Below, piece after piece: positions 24,306 to 35,225 of a DNA stretch of 64,000 nucleotides (its first letter is position 1; each line of letters begins with the position of its first letter). The notes beneath the pieces are model-generated. The model worked only from the letters and a program-made list of their open reading frames with translations. It was not told the origin of the DNA and ran no database searches. The stretch is from an uncultured Acidobacteriia bacterium (lineage in GTDB: Bacteria > Acidobacteriota > Terriglobia > Bryobacterales > Bryobacteraceae), in assembly GCA_903851195.1 (NCBI GenBank), contig CAINNJ010000023.1, positions 62,001 to 126,000 on the forward strand, read 5' to 3'. A program made the position numbers and the translations under genes.

Positions 24306-26756
24306 ATGCGACGGGATTTCATATTCTTACTACGTGGTTTGGTTGGGCTGGTGCTTTGTATGGAGGCTTCTGCCCAGGGAGTGCCGCAAATCAGCGGTCT
24401 GGTGAATACCGCTACGGGACGCAGCGCTTCCAGTGTGCCGGTGGCAGCCCGCGGTTCGCAGGTCAGCATACTGGGCGCGAATCTCGCCGCGGTCACGCTC
24501 TCGGCTCCCGTGCCTCCGCTTTCCAATTCGCTCGGTGGCACCCAGGTATTTGTCGGGGGTATTGCGGCGCCGATTCTGATGGTTTCGCCGGGACAAGTCG
24601 ATGTGCAGGTTCCCTTCGAATTGCCGGATTCGCTGTCGTTCGATGTCGTGGTGCGCACGGCGGCCGGGGATAGCGCGCCGCTGAACACCGTCCTCCTGGC
24701 GCAGGATCCGGGCATCTTCAGCGTCTCCAGGCAGGGTGCGGCCGTGAGTTCCTCCAATCCGATCTTATCCGGGGACGCGATCACGATCTACGCCACGGGC
24801 CTCGGTGCCGTGATGCCGTTCGTTCCCTCCGGTCAGGCCGCGCCCGCATCGCCGCTGGCCGTAACGGCGATCCCCGCCGTGGTCAAAGTCGCGGGGCAGA
24901 TCGCGCAGATCACGTTTGCCGGACTCGCCCCGCAGCAGGCGGGGGTCTACCAGATTAATGCGATAGCGCCTATGCTCGCTGCCGGGTCCGCCACGGACGT
25001 GACTCTGGAGGCCGGTGTGGTGCCGGGTCTGACCGGGCCACCGGGACCCGCCGGCCCTGCCGGACCGGCGGGGGCCATGGGGCCAGCCGGAGCAACGGGG
25101 CCGGCAGGCGCCACGGGTCCGCAGGGACCGCCGGGAACGCAAGGCGCTTCCGGCGCGGCGGGTCCCGCAGGACCGCAAGGACCTCCCGGACCAGCTGGGC
25201 CATCAGGGCCGGCCGGACCCCAGGGGCCTTCCGGATTCGGATTTCCCGGTCCGCAAGGCGCTCAGGGGCCCGCCGGATCGCCCGGTCTGATCTGGCGCGG
25301 CGCGTGGCAGGCAGGAACGACCTACGCCGCGAACGACGCCGTGAGTTTCAACGGCGCCAGTTACATCAGCGCGCGGTCGGGAAACGCCGGTCAGCAGCCG
25401 AATTTAACCATAGGAGCCTCCTGGAACCTGCTCGCCCAGGCAGGCGCAACGGGCGCTCCAGGGTCCGCCGGTCTCAACTGGCGAGGTGTCTGGGTCGCCG
25501 GTACAGTTTACGGCCTCAACGATGCCGTACAGTTCGACGGAGCGAGCTATGTCAGCATCCAGCGCGATAACGCGGGACAACCGCCGGACATCACGCTTGG
25601 CGCCGCATGGAATCTGGTGGCGCGACAGGGCGCAACCGGTCCGGCCGGGCCGGTGGGTCCGCAGGGTCCCGCCGGGCTCACCGGCGCAACAGGTCCCACA
25701 GGCCCGCCGGGGCCTTCTGGGCCTACGGGTCCCAGCGGTGTTACCGGCCCCGCCGGCCCGACGGGACTGGGTTTCACCTGGCGTGGTATCTGGCTTCCCG
25801 GTACCACGTATGACCTGAACGACACCATCTTTTTCAATGGCTCGGCTTACGTCAGTACCCGCGCCGGAAATACGGGAAATCTGCCTGGCGGCAGTCCCGT
25901 TTTCTGGAGCCTGCTTGCCGCGCAGGGTGCCACTGGAGCTACGGGCGCCGTGGGCCCGACCGGCATACAGGGACCGATCGGATTGACGGGTCCGGCGGGA
26001 CCTGCCGGCCCGGTTGGACCGACTGGCGCGACCGGTCCGATCGGCCCGCAGGGAGTTCCGGGCCCAACCGGTCCTGTTGGTCCCGTCGGCATCAACATCG
26101 CCAATCCGGTTATCTGGTTCTACTCCAACACGTACCGGGCGGGCGATGTGGTCAACTACAACGGTTCCGCCTGGCTGTCTCTCGTCGGTAATAACTTCGG
26201 CCTCACCCCCGGGGATGACGACCGAATCTGGGCCTTGCTCGGCAAAGCCGGACCTGCCGGCCCCGCCGGTGCAACCGGGCCCGCTGGTGCAACCGGACCC
26301 GCTGGCCCCCAAGGTCCTGCCGGACCACAGGGACCCGCCGGCACTACCGGCGCGAACGGCGCGGGCGGTCAGCTCTGGATCTCCTCGAACCCCTCGCCCC
26401 CAGGCTTAACCGGCTGGTATTACCCTCCGGGATCCTCGCAGGATGCCTCGGCGGGCGGCAACGTGGATGCCTCGGTGTACGCCAATGAGTCGGAAACGAT
26501 CTTCGGGGCTTGTACGCTCGATGCGATGCAGGTGAAAAACTTCCTGTACAACCCCGTCACCGCGATCACCGTTCAGCTTTTCCGGAATGGCATCGCGCAG
26601 CCGTCGTTCCAGTGCTCGACCAGTGCTGCCGCCGGAGCGGCCTGTATCGTCGCCGGACAGGCCGTTGCGGTCGTCCCCGGCGACACCATCGCACTGAAAG
26701 TTTCCGGCGCGGGCGGAAAAGGGGGGTACGTTTTCTCCGCGCTGCACTGCCGTTAA
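24306..26756 (+). CDS. Collagen-like mosaic surface protein with TIGR03437-like N-terminal domain and four WRG-type modules
   Basis: This is a secreted protein of about 816 residues, starting at 24306 after GGAGAAGAAGG. A signal peptide is followed by a 'Solibacter' TIGR03437-like region to about residue 240 ([24 protein letters not shown]-like [33 protein letters not shown]). Collagen-like Gly-X-Y blocks at about 241-326, 442-490, 541-595 and 649-688 alternate with four modules of about 52 residues (about 327, 389, 491 and 596). The first three have WRGxW..GTxYxxNDxxxFxGxxYxS, and the fourth is degenerate. These modules resemble small carbohydrate-binding domains of the chitin-binding type 3 / CBM5-12 style. 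A globular tail (689-816) with several Cys could nucleate trimers. A surface adhesin role is inferred. Confidence 0.85.
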   Translation: MRRDFIFLLRGLVGLVLCMEASAQGVPQISGLVNTATGRSASSVPVAARGSQVSILGANLAAVTLSAPVPPLSNSLGGTQVFVGGIAAPILMVSPGQVDVQVPFELPDSLSFDVVVRTAAGDSAPLNTVLLAQDPGIFSVSRQGAAVSSSNPILSGDAITIYATGLGAVMPFVPSGQAAPASPLAVTAIPAVVKVAGQIAQITFAGLAPQQAGVYQINAIAPMLAAGSATDVTLEAGVVPGLTGPPGPAGPAGPAGAMGPAGATGPAGATGPQGPPGTQGASGAAGPAGPQGPPGPAGPSGPAGPQGPSGFGFPGPQGAQGPAGSPGLIWRGAWQAGTTYAANDAVSFNGASYISARSGNAGQQPNLTIGASWNLLAQAGATGAPGSAGLNWRGVWVAGTVYGLNDAVQFDGASYVSIQRDNAGQPPDITLGAAWNLVARQGATGPAGPVGPQGPAGLTGATGPTGPPGPSGPTGPSGVTGPAGPTGLGFTWRGIWLPGTTYDLNDTIFFNGSAYVSTRAGNTGNLPGGSPVFWSLLAAQGATGATGAVGPTGIQGPIGLTGPAGPAGPVGPTGATGPIGPQGVPGPTGPVGPVGINIANPVIWFYSNTYRAGDVVNYNGSAWLSLVGNNFGLTPGDDDRIWALLGKAGPAGPAGATGPAGATGPAGPQGPAGPQGPAGTTGANGAGGQLWISSNPSPPGLTGWYYPPGSSQDASAGGNVDASVYANESETIFGACTLDAMQVKNFLYNPVTAITVQLFRNGIAQPSFQCSTSAAAGAACIVAGQAVAVVPGDTIALKVSGAGGKGGYVFSALHCR

Positions 26757-27316
26757 CGCGCGAACACTTTCCAGAAATACCCGACCACCTGCTCCGGAAA
26801 ATCCGGAGGCATGTTCTTTTCGTCAATCATCCGGCGATGAACAATCGGCCCGATCAGGAGATCCATGGCGAATTCCGGATCCACATCGTCGCGCAGGCCG
26901 CCGGATACGGACGCCTGTTCCAGTAACCGCTGCACCATTTCGCGGCGTGGCTGAAAAGCGAAATCCTGCAGGGCACGTCCGAATGCCGGATTGCTCATCG
27001 CGTAGCTGATGACGTGCGGCCAGATTTTTGCCAGTTCCTGCGATTTCGCTTTGTAAGCAAGGTGCCGCAAGAGTGCCGTCAGATCGGCCCGCGCATCGCC
27101 GGAATTAAACTCCGGGTACTTCTCGGAGAGGCGGCGGATCACATCGAGCAGCAGCGCATCCTTGTTGCTCCAGTGCTTGTAAACCGTCGCCTTGCTGACC
27201 CCCGACGCGGCCGCGATGGCATCCATCGTGGCGCCCTCCAGGCCGCGTTCGGCAATCAGATCATAGGCTGCCTGGAGCACCTTCTCGTGTGCGTCTTTGC
27301 TGGGCGTTCTTGCCAA
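26753..27316 (-). CDS. TetR-family transcriptional regulator
   Basis: This protein of about 187 residues has the TetR N-terminal DNA-binding domain: [20 protein letters not shown], then [20 protein letters not shown] and [16 protein letters not shown] helical ligand domain follows, with [19 protein letters not shown] near the end. No in-frame ATG precedes the HTH, so the TTG at 27316, 17 bp after the permease stop, is the best start. It lies last in the ABC exporter operon and probably represses it through the inverted repeat at 28875-28894. Its stop overlaps the stop of the convergent collagen-like gene. Confidence 0.87.
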   Translation of the reverse strand: MARTPSKDAHEKVLQAAYDLIAERGLEGATMDAIAAASGVSKATVYKHWSNKDALLLDVIRRLSEKYPEFNSGDARADLTALLRHLAYKAKSQELAKIWPHVISYAMSNPAFGRALQDFAFQPRREMVQRLLEQASVSGGLRDDVDPEFAMDLLIGPIVHRRMIDEKNMPPDFPEQVVGYFWKVFAR

Positions 27317-27333
27317 GTTACCAGGAAACCGAT

Positions 27334-28077
27334 CTACAGCTGAATTCTGGAGAACGAGCGCGCGCCCCACACCATGAACATTGTACTCAGTCCGGTGAGC
27401 ACGGCGAGATCCACGCCCACGCCGAAGTGCGACGTCCCGATCAGCACGCTGCGCAATCCGTCCACGCCGTAGGAGAGCGGGTCGATCGCCGCCAGTATCG
27501 CCATGGGCAGCGGCAGATTCGCGAGGGGAAACAGCGCACCAGAGAGGAAGAAGATCGGCATCACCAGAAAGTTCATCACCATCTGGAAGCCCTGCATGTC
27601 GGTCAGGATGCAGGCGATCGCGGTGCCCAGAGCGGTGAACAGAATCGCCATCATCACCATGAACAACAGAGCCGCGGGCAGGGAAGCGATCGACGGACGG
27701 AAACCCGCCACCACGCAGATCACCGCGACGATGATGCCCTGAATCACAGCGACAGTCGCGCCTCCCAGCGTGCGCCCCAGCATGAGGAGCAGGCGGGGCA
27801 CCGGCGCCACCAGCATCTCTTTTAAAAAGCCGAACTGCCGGTCGAAGAGTAGCTCGATTCCGCTGAAAATCGAGGTGAACAGGATTGTCATGCCGATCAT
27901 TCCCGGCGCCAGAAACTGGATGTAGCTGCCCTGGCCCGCCTTCTGAAAAACCGGACCGAAACCGAAACCGAGTCCGAGCAGATAGAGCAGCGGCTGTCCC
28001 AGCGAAGCGACGATGCGCGCCCGGGATCGCACGTAGCGTTTGAGTTGGCGCAGCCATAGCATGTAAATCGTCGTCAT
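27334..28077 (-). CDS. ABC-2 type transporter permease
   Basis: This integral membrane protein of about 247 residues has six hydrophobic segments and a cytoplasmic N-terminus (MTTIYMLWLRQLKRYVRSRA). The C-terminal region SYGVDGLRSVLIG (preceded by AAIDPL) matches the ABC-2 permease signature seen in daunorubicin-resistance-type exporters (DrrB). Starting at 28077 makes an ATGA overlap with the ATPase gene. With that ATPase it should form a drug or lipid exporter; the substrate is unknown. Confidence 0.9.
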   Translation of the reverse strand: MTTIYMLWLRQLKRYVRSRARIVASLGQPLLYLLGLGFGFGPVFQKAGQGSYIQFLAPGMIGMTILFTSIFSGIELLFDRQFGFLKEMLVAPVPRLLLMLGRTLGGATVAVIQGIIVAVICVVAGFRPSIASLPAALLFMVMMAILFTALGTAIACILTDMQGFQMVMNFLVMPIFFLSGALFPLANLPLPMAILAAIDPLSYGVDGLRSVLIGTSHFGVGVDLAVLTGLSTMFMVWGARSFSRIQL

Positions 28078-28865
28078 CGGCCTTTCCTCCACATTTTTGC
28101 CATATTGCGCAGGCTGGCCGAAGCGTCCGCGCTCTCTTCGCGGATCGACGAACCGGTCAGCGAGAGAAAAGCCTGCTCCAGAGTCTCGGCGCCGGTTTGC
28201 TGCTTGAGTTCCGCGGATGTGCCCTGGGCCACGATGCGGCCGTGATCGATGATGGCAATCCGCTGCGCCACGCGGTCGGCTTCTTCCATATAATGGGTGG
28301 TCAGGAAGACCGTGACCTTCTCTTCTTCATTCAGTTTCCGGACATGCGTCCAGAGCTGATTGCGGGTCTGGGGATCGAGGCCGAGCGTCGGTTCGTCGAG
28401 GAAGATAATTTTCGGGGTGTGCAGCAGGCTGCGGGCGATCTCCAGCCTTCGGCGCATGCCGCCGGAGAACTGCTTTACCGGATGGTCGCGCCGGTCCTTC
28501 AGTTCGAACAGACCCAGCAGCATTTCCGTGCGCTCATTGCGAAGCTTGCGCGGCATGCCGTAAAGGGCGCCGTGCAGATCCATGTTTTCGAAGGCTGTCA
28601 GTTCGTCGTCGAGGCTTGGATCCTGGAAGACGATGCCGAAGCGTTTGCGAGCTTCATTCTGATTTGTCGAAGGGTCAATTCCGTCGATCGTGACCGTGCC
28701 GCTGGATGGCCGCAACAGCGTCGTGAGCATTTTGATGGTGGTCGTTTTGCCCGCGCCGTTGGGTCCCAGAAATGCGAAGATCTCGCCGCGTTCCACGTGG
28801 AACGAGATATCGTTCACAGCCTTGATCTCACCGTAGGTTTTGACCAGGTTTTCTACCCGAATCAT
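28074..28865 (-). CDS. ABC transporter ATP-binding protein (DrrA type)
   Basis: This 263-residue ATPase shows Walker A (GPNGAGKTTTIKML), Q-loop (FGIVFQDPSLDDELTA), signature (KQFSGGMRRRLEIARSLL), Walker B (KIIFLDEPTLGLDPQTR) and switch His (FLTTHYMEEADRV). The C-terminal extension beyond residue 220 is typical of DrrA-like exporters. The ATG at 28865 has no Shine-Dalgarno sequence and sits where transcription from the promoter at 28873-28902 should begin, so the mRNA may be leaderless. The operon continues with the permease and a TetR regulator. Confidence 0.93.
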   Translation of the reverse strand: MIRVENLVKTYGEIKAVNDISFHVERGEIFAFLGPNGAGKTTTIKMLTTLLRPSSGTVTIDGIDPSTNQNEARKRFGIVFQDPSLDDELTAFENMDLHGALYGMPRKLRNERTEMLLGLFELKDRRDHPVKQFSGGMRRRLEIARSLLHTPKIIFLDEPTLGLDPQTRNQLWTHVRKLNEEEKVTVFLTTHYMEEADRVAQRIAIIDHGRIVAQGTSAELKQQTGAETLEQAFLSLTGSSIREESADASASLRNMAKMWRKGR

Positions 28866-28872
28866 ACAGTGA

Positions 28873-28902
28873 ATACTAAACGGTTCAGTTTAGTTATGTC
28901 AA
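28873..28902 (-). promoter_or_regulatory. Sigma-70-type promoter of the ABC exporter operon
   Basis: On the minus strand TTGACA (28902-28897) and TAGTAT (28878-28873) are separated by 18 bases. The expected transcription start, about seven bases after the -10 box, falls at or next to the ATG at 28865. This is the best-formed promoter I found in the window. The operator at 28875-28894 occupies its spacer and most of the -10 box. Confidence 0.75.
28875..28894. promoter_or_regulatory. Inverted-repeat operator, probable TetR-family binding site
   Basis: ACTAAAC and GTTTAGT form a perfect 7-bp inverted repeat with a 6-base centre (GGTTCA). The site overlaps the spacer and -10 box of the promoter for the ABC-exporter/TetR operon, so a bound protein would block RNA polymerase. 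The operon's own TetR regulator is the natural ligand. Confidence 0.75.
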
Positions 28903-28924
28903 GACGCCGGGTTCAAGCGTGAAT

Positions 28925-29149
28925 TCAGGAGATCCGGCCGCGCCGTCCGGCCCAGCGCAAATAGCGCAGCAGTTCCGCCCGGTGTTTCCAGGTGAACTCG
29001 CAAAACGCCGTACGGTCGATAGAGGCGGCATCGAGTCCCGACCAGGTCTCGATGCGCCATTTTAAATAAGGGCTGTCCCAGGGATGCAAACGGTATCCCG
29101 CCGAAAGTTTCCAGGCGACCCGCAGGGCACCGGCCGTAGCTCCGAACAC
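28925..29149 (-). CDS. Small conserved-looking protein downstream of VWFA genes
   Basis: This 74-residue protein starts with GTG three bases after the preceding VWFA-type stop. It has no known motif but reads like a folded domain, rich in aromatic and charged residues (AGYRLHPWDSPYLKWRIETW, FTWKHRAELLRYLRWAGRRG). No signal peptide is seen. The tight spacing behind two secreted VWFA proteins supports it being a real gene. Function unknown. Confidence 0.6.
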   Translation of the reverse strand: MFGATAGALRVAWKLSAGYRLHPWDSPYLKWRIETWSGLDAASIDRTAFCEFTWKHRAELLRYLRWAGRRGRIS

Positions 29150-29152
29150 GGC

Positions 29153-30175
29153 CTAAAAACCGCTCTTTGCCCCGCCCCGATCCTTCGTGGCGTAATAGCC
29201 CATACGGGTACGGGCGACTGCGGTTCCGGAACTTTTTACCGAAACCTTGATGGGCCGGAACGATCCATCGAGAGCCTGGTTCGTGGGCGTGTAGGTGATG
29301 GTGTACTGATTCCGAATGTCGTGAGCCACTTCGTGAGCGATCTGCTCCACCTGTGTCACATCTTTCGGATAGAAAGCGAGACCGCCGGTGCTGTCCACCA
29401 GCAGCGCGAGCGCGCGCTTTGCCTTGCTGGCTTCCTTCTTTTCTTCTTCCGTCAGCAGTCCGATCGCGTAGATCAGCACATCGTTCTGCTGCGCTTCCCG
29501 CACCAAAGCCTCCAGGCCGACGATGCTCGCATTGTCGTTGCCGTCGGTGACCACCAGAATCACCTTTTTATCCCGCTTCGCCTTCTTCTTGAGGTGATCG
29601 ATGGACATTCGGATCGCATCCCGCATGGCTGTGCCGCCGCGCGAATCGATTTTGGCGAGTCCCTGCTCCAGCATCTTGATATCGCTGGTGAAGTCGGCGT
29701 CCAGATACGCTTCATCGTTGAAATTCACGACGAATGCCTCGTCCTGCGGGTTGGAATCCCGCACCAGCGTCAAAGCCGACTGTTCCACCGCCTGGCGCTT
29801 CTCCCGCATGCTGCCGGAATTATCGATGATCAGGCCCAGGGAAACCGGCACGTCTTCGTGCTTGAAGTCTTTGATCTGCTGCAGCACGCCGTTCTCGAAA
29901 ACCGAAAAGGCGCTGCGGGTCAGATTCGTGACCAGGTGACCGGATTTATCGGTGACCGTCACATTCAGCGGCACGAGGCGCGTCTCGGAGGTAAAGACCG
30001 CGTCGTCCGCCTCCGGTTTCGCCTGGCCCTCCGGTTTCGCCTGACTTTGTGGCGGAGGCGGCGGAGGCGGAACCTGCACCGGCTGAATCTGCGTAAAGAC
30101 AACGACCGGGGCCAGCATCGCTGCCGCCCCGGCCAAAAACGTCGATCTCGTAAGTAAACTACTGCGTCGGCGCAT
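29153..30175 (-). CDS. VWFA-related domain secreted protein (acidobacterial type)
   Basis: This protein of about 340 residues starts at 30175 with an Arg-rich signal peptide (MRRRSSLLTRSTFLAGAAAM). A polyproline stretch and a short PEGQAKPEA repeat follow. The domain then opens with SETRLVPLNVTVTDKSGHLV, and the MIDAS metal site is DNSGSM in VSLGLIIDNSGSMREKR; Thr and Asp ligands are in GGTAMRDAI and VTDGNDNAS. The C-terminus ends in IRNQYTITYTPTNQALDGSF and a GYYA motif. This order matches the TIGR03436 acidobacterial VWFA family. It overlaps the upstream paralogue by 17 bases. Confidence 0.88.
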   Translation of the reverse strand: MRRRSSLLTRSTFLAGAAAMLAPVVVFTQIQPVQVPPPPPPPQSQAKPEGQAKPEADDAVFTSETRLVPLNVTVTDKSGHLVTNLTRSAFSVFENGVLQQIKDFKHEDVPVSLGLIIDNSGSMREKRQAVEQSALTLVRDSNPQDEAFVVNFNDEAYLDADFTSDIKMLEQGLAKIDSRGGTAMRDAIRMSIDHLKKKAKRDKKVILVVTDGNDNASIVGLEALVREAQQNDVLIYAIGLLTEEEKKEASKAKRALALLVDSTGGLAFYPKDVTQVEQIAHEVAHDIRNQYTITYTPTNQALDGSFRPIKVSVKSSGTAVARTRMGYYATKDRGGAKSGF

Positions 30176-31178
30176 AATAGCCGGTTCTCCAGAAGGGATG
30201 AAGCTGTGGCAGGCCGCGCGGCTGGATAATTTTGACCACAACCTTACGATATTTCCCGTCGCGCGTCGCGTTCGTCGGGCTATATCCAAGAACGTACTGA
30301 TTGCGCAGTTCGATACCGATTTTCGCCGCCACGTCGGGCAATTCGTTCAGGTTCTCGACAATAAAATGACGGCCGCCGGTAGGTTCCGAAATATCCGTCA
30401 GAAGCCCCGGCCCGGAAAGTTCCTCCGGCGTGCGTCCGCGGGACGAGATCGACTCGTAAATTCCAATCGCGTAAATCTGGACGTCGGCTTCTTTCACAAA
30501 ACTCTTTAATTCGGATTCCGTATACCGGCTGCTGTTGTCGCCTCCGTCGGAGATGACCACCAACGCCTTACGCGGATTGTGTGCCTTCTTCATTGTACGA
30601 AGCGCCAGCAGTACACCATCCAGAAGGGCGGTCCGGCCCTTCGATTGAGTGAACGTCAGACGGTTCTGGATCTCTTCCAGATTGTGCGTGAACGGCGTGA
30701 CCAGTTCCGGACGGTCGTTGAACTCGACCAGAAACGCTTCGTCCTCCGGATTCGCGGTCTTAAAGAATTCGGCGACCGACTGCCGGGATTTCTCCAGTTT
30801 CGATCCCATACTGCCGCTGGTGTCGAAAACGATCCCGATGGAGAGCGGAGCATCTTCGCTGCCAAACGAAACAATCTTCTGTTTCACCTTGTCTTCGAAG
30901 ATGTCGAAAACCTCCTGATCGAGACCGGTCACGAACCGGTTCAGCGGGTCGGTCACGGTTACCGGAATCAGGACAAGATTGGTGTCGATGCGAATATTCG
31001 CTTTGGGTTGCGGTATCGAAGGCGCATCGCCCGCTTTGGCGCGGGGGATAATATTGACGTTAGCGCTAACGCCCGGGTCCTGCGCGGACAGACCTGCGGC
31101 CATGAAGACCGCACAGACGAACGGCCCGGCGCAAAGACAGGACACACTTTTCAGGACATTGGCACTGCGGGATGGCAT
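30159..31178 (-). CDS. VWFA-related domain secreted protein (acidobacterial type)
   Basis: This paralogue of the following gene, about 339 residues long, starts at 31178 after AAGGGAAG. A signal peptide ending near LSAQ precedes IRIDTNLVLIPVTVTDPLNR and a VWFA domain with the MIDAS sequence DTSGSM (IGIVFDTSGSMGSKLEKS), GRTALLDG and VISDGGDNSS. The end RNQYVLGYSPTNATRDGKYR matches the TIGR03436 pattern. Its promoter region is shared with the divergent kdsB gene. The ligand is unknown; a role in extracellular binding is inferred. Confidence 0.88.
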   Translation of the reverse strand: MPSRSANVLKSVSCLCAGPFVCAVFMAAGLSAQDPGVSANVNIIPRAKAGDAPSIPQPKANIRIDTNLVLIPVTVTDPLNRFVTGLDQEVFDIFEDKVKQKIVSFGSEDAPLSIGIVFDTSGSMGSKLEKSRQSVAEFFKTANPEDEAFLVEFNDRPELVTPFTHNLEEIQNRLTFTQSKGRTALLDGVLLALRTMKKAHNPRKALVVISDGGDNSSRYTESELKSFVKEADVQIYAIGIYESISSRGRTPEELSGPGLLTDISEPTGGRHFIVENLNELPDVAAKIGIELRNQYVLGYSPTNATRDGKYRKVVVKIIQPRGLPQLHPFWRTGYYAPTQ

Positions 31179-31219
31179 CTGGTGCTTCCCTTTCTGCCTG
31201 GAGTCTAGCACAAGCCGCT

Positions 31220-31997
31220 ATGGTAAGATCGCGTGTGCACCGTAACATTCTGGCGGTAATTCCAGCCCGGTACGCATCCTCCCGTTTCCCCGGAAAAGCG
31301 CTGGCCCGACTCGACTCCCGCACCATGCTGGAACACGTCTATGAACGGGTTTCCATGGCCCGGTATCTGGGCTCCGTCATCATTGCGACGGACGACCACA
31401 GAATCTACCAGGAAGCCCGCCGTTTCGGCGCCCGCGTGCAGATGACGCGCGACGATCACGTTTCGGGCACGGATCGGGTGGCGGAAGTCGCCTCGGCCTT
31501 TGAAAATGCCGAACTCGTGGTCAACGTGCAGGGTGACGAACCCCTGATCGATCCGGCCGCTATCGACGCCGCTGTTCTTCCCCTGCTCGAGGAACCCGCC
31601 ATTCCAATGGGTACTCTGAAGAAACGAATCGAGGACCCGCGGGAAATCACCGACCCGAATGTCGTCAAAGTGGTGACGGACCGGTTTCAGAATGCGATTT
31701 ATTTTTCACGCTCCACCATTCCTTATATGCGGGACGGCGGCGCGGTGACTCACTACAAACACATTGGCCTCTACGTCTACAAGAGGGACTTCCTGCTGCG
31801 GTATTCGGGATTCAGCGTGGGCCCCCTCGAACAGGCCGAAAAACTGGAGCAATTGAGAGCGTTGGAAAACGGATTTAAGATACGCGTCGTGGAAACCGAT
31901 TATGAATCGCTGGGCGTGGACACGCCGGCGGACCTGGAGCGGGTCGAATCGCTCTTCCGGGCGGGCCGAAATGCCGTCACGAAAGAAATGATTCAGA

Positions 31998-32005
<8 letters not shown>
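31220..32005 (+). CDS. kdsB: 3-deoxy-manno-octulosonate cytidylyltransferase (CMP-Kdo synthetase)
   Basis: This protein of about 261 residues activates Kdo with CTP for lipopolysaccharide assembly. Motifs are [63 protein letters not shown], and late [30 protein letters not shown] and DTPADLERV. The start is ambiguous between ATG 31220 and GTG 31235; the latter gives the usual short N-terminus. It overlaps pyrG by eight bases, so the gene that makes its CTP substrate is on the same transcript. Confidence 0.95.
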
Positions 32006-33646
<1,641 letters not shown>

Positions 33647-33650
<4 letters not shown>

Positions 33651-34465
33651 GCCTCGCGTTCTCCGCTTTCCGCGACCCCGCCCGGCTGGTGCTGATGGCC
33701 GGTCCGTGTGTCATCGAAAGTGAAGAACACGTGCACCGGATGGCAGCGGCGATTTCCGAAGTCGCCACGGCTGAAGGTTTCACCTACATCTTCAAGGCTT
33801 CGTTCGATAAGGCTAACCGGACGAGCATGAACGGGTATCGCGGACCGGGGTTGCGCGAGGGAATCCGGATTCTGGGCGGTCTCCGCGAATTGGGTTTCCC
33901 CATCGTGACTGATATCCACGAGCCGTCCCACGCGGCGCCTGCGGCGGAAGTCGCGGACGTCCTGCAGATTCCGGCGTTCCTCTGCCGCCAGACGGATCTT
34001 CTTTTGGAAGCGGGCCGTACAGGCCGTATCGTGAATATCAAGAAGGGCCAGTTTGTGGCGCCCGCCGACATTCACCATGCCGCGGACAAGGTAGCCTCCA
34101 CCGGGAATGCGCAGGTGGTTCTCACCGAACGGGGCTCTTCCTTCGGCTACAACAATCTTGTGGTGGACATGCGCGGTCTCCGGATCATGGCCGACGCCGG
34201 CTGGCCGGTCGTGTTCGACGCGACACACAGCGTACAATTGCCTTCGGCGGGTGGCAGCGCTTCGTCCGGACAGCCGCAATTTATCGAGCCACTGGCGTCG
34301 GCCGCAATCGCCGTAGGCGTTGCCGGAATCTTTGTGGAAGTGCACGACCACCCCGAGAAAGCGCTGTCGGACGGTCCGAATGCCCTTCGCCTCAGCCTGC
34401 TGCCGCGGTTTTTGCGCAGAATGAGGTTGTTGCAGGAAGCGCGGCTCGCGGCCGATTCGTTCTGA
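33647..34465 (+). CDS. kdsA: 3-deoxy-8-phosphooctulonate synthase
   Basis: This 272-residue enzyme condenses arabinose 5-phosphate with phosphoenolpyruvate to make Kdo 8-phosphate. Signature blocks are [120 protein letters not shown] and [18 protein letters not shown]. The ATG overlaps the pyrG stop. A Cys at LMAGPCVIE is the position that holds metal in metal-dependent forms. Confidence 0.97.
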
Positions 34466-34509
34466 ACGCCTCGCGCCGGCCCGACGTCATAAACTGACAG
34501 AGGGTATAC

Positions 34510-35034
34510 ATGTTTCCTGACCTGAACCGCCGCCTGCGACTGTCCACGCGTTCCCGACGCGCCGGCTTCTCCCTGATAGAGCTTCTGATCGTCATCGCGA
34601 TCATCTTGATTATCTTGGCTGTCGCACTGCCGAAGCTGACCAAGGCGCGCACGTACGCCCAGGAAATGGCGGCGGTGAAGGCGATTACCACCATCCATAC
34701 GGCCGAGACCCAGTACTACTCACAATACGGGCAATACGCCACCTCTCTGACTCAACTCGGACCACCAACCAGCGGGGCGGCCGGGCCGAACGGCGCCGAA
34801 CTGATCGACCGCGACCTCGCGACCGGCGAGAAAGGCGGCTTCAAGTTTGTCCTGCAGCCCAGCCAAACGGGCTACTCGCTGGCTGCGACGCCGGTGCAGT
34901 ACGGGACGTCGGGCACGCACACCTATTTCTCCGACCAGAGCATGTCGATCCACGCCCACGCGGGCCAGGAACCGGCAACCGTCAACGATCCTCTGATGGG
35001 CGAGACCCAGCAGCAACAGCAGCAATCCAAATAA
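34510..35034 (+). CDS. Type IV pilin/pseudopilin-like protein
   Basis: This 174-residue protein carries the prepilin peptidase motif. Cleavage is expected between Gly19 and Phe20 in RRAGFSLIELLIVI, and Glu24 is the fifth mature residue. The N-terminal hydrophobic helix is followed by the aromatic pattern TAETQYYSQYGQYATSL and a GFKFVLQPSQTGYSLAATPV strand region, as in pseudopilins of the type II system. The C-terminus ends in a run of Gln. No other secretion genes are nearby, so it is an isolated minor pilin or pseudopilin. Confidence 0.85.
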   Translation: MFPDLNRRLRLSTRSRRAGFSLIELLIVIAIILIILAVALPKLTKARTYAQEMAAVKAITTIHTAETQYYSQYGQYATSLTQLGPPTSGAAGPNGAELIDRDLATGEKGGFKFVLQPSQTGYSLAATPVQYGTSGTHTYFSDQSMSIHAHAGQEPATVNDPLMGETQQQQQQSK

Positions 35035-35039
35035 CGGCA

Positions 35040-35225
35040 ATGATTCCCCGGCCTCTGAATCTGGAGCAACTGGTCCGCTGCCTCGAACGGCAGTTCGGGC
35101 CGGTGTCCCTGTTCCCGGATGAGGGATTCACAAAGCTTCGGGTTGACGGCGTAGCGCTGACCTTTCTCGACGCAGAGCGGCTGTGCCTCGGGGAAACGAC
35201 CCTTGACGCATTGAAGGGCAAATGA
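35040..35225 (+). CDS. Short unknown protein between pseudopilin and membrane protein
   Basis: This 61-residue protein starts five bases after the pseudopilin stop and overlaps the next gene by four bases (ATGA), which supports it as a real operon member. It has a plausible compact fold (NLEQLVRCLERQFGPVSLF, KLRVDGVALTFLDAERLCLG) with no transmembrane segment or known motif. Function not recognised. Confidence 0.6.
   Translation: MIPRPLNLEQLVRCLERQFGPVSLFPDEGFTKLRVDGVALTFLDAERLCLGETTLDALKGK

Noticed and set aside
25027-26369. Regular repeated DNA that might be taken for a CRISPR or satellite array
   Set aside because: The periodicity is that of Gly-X-Y codons inside an open frame; there are no fixed-length spacers.
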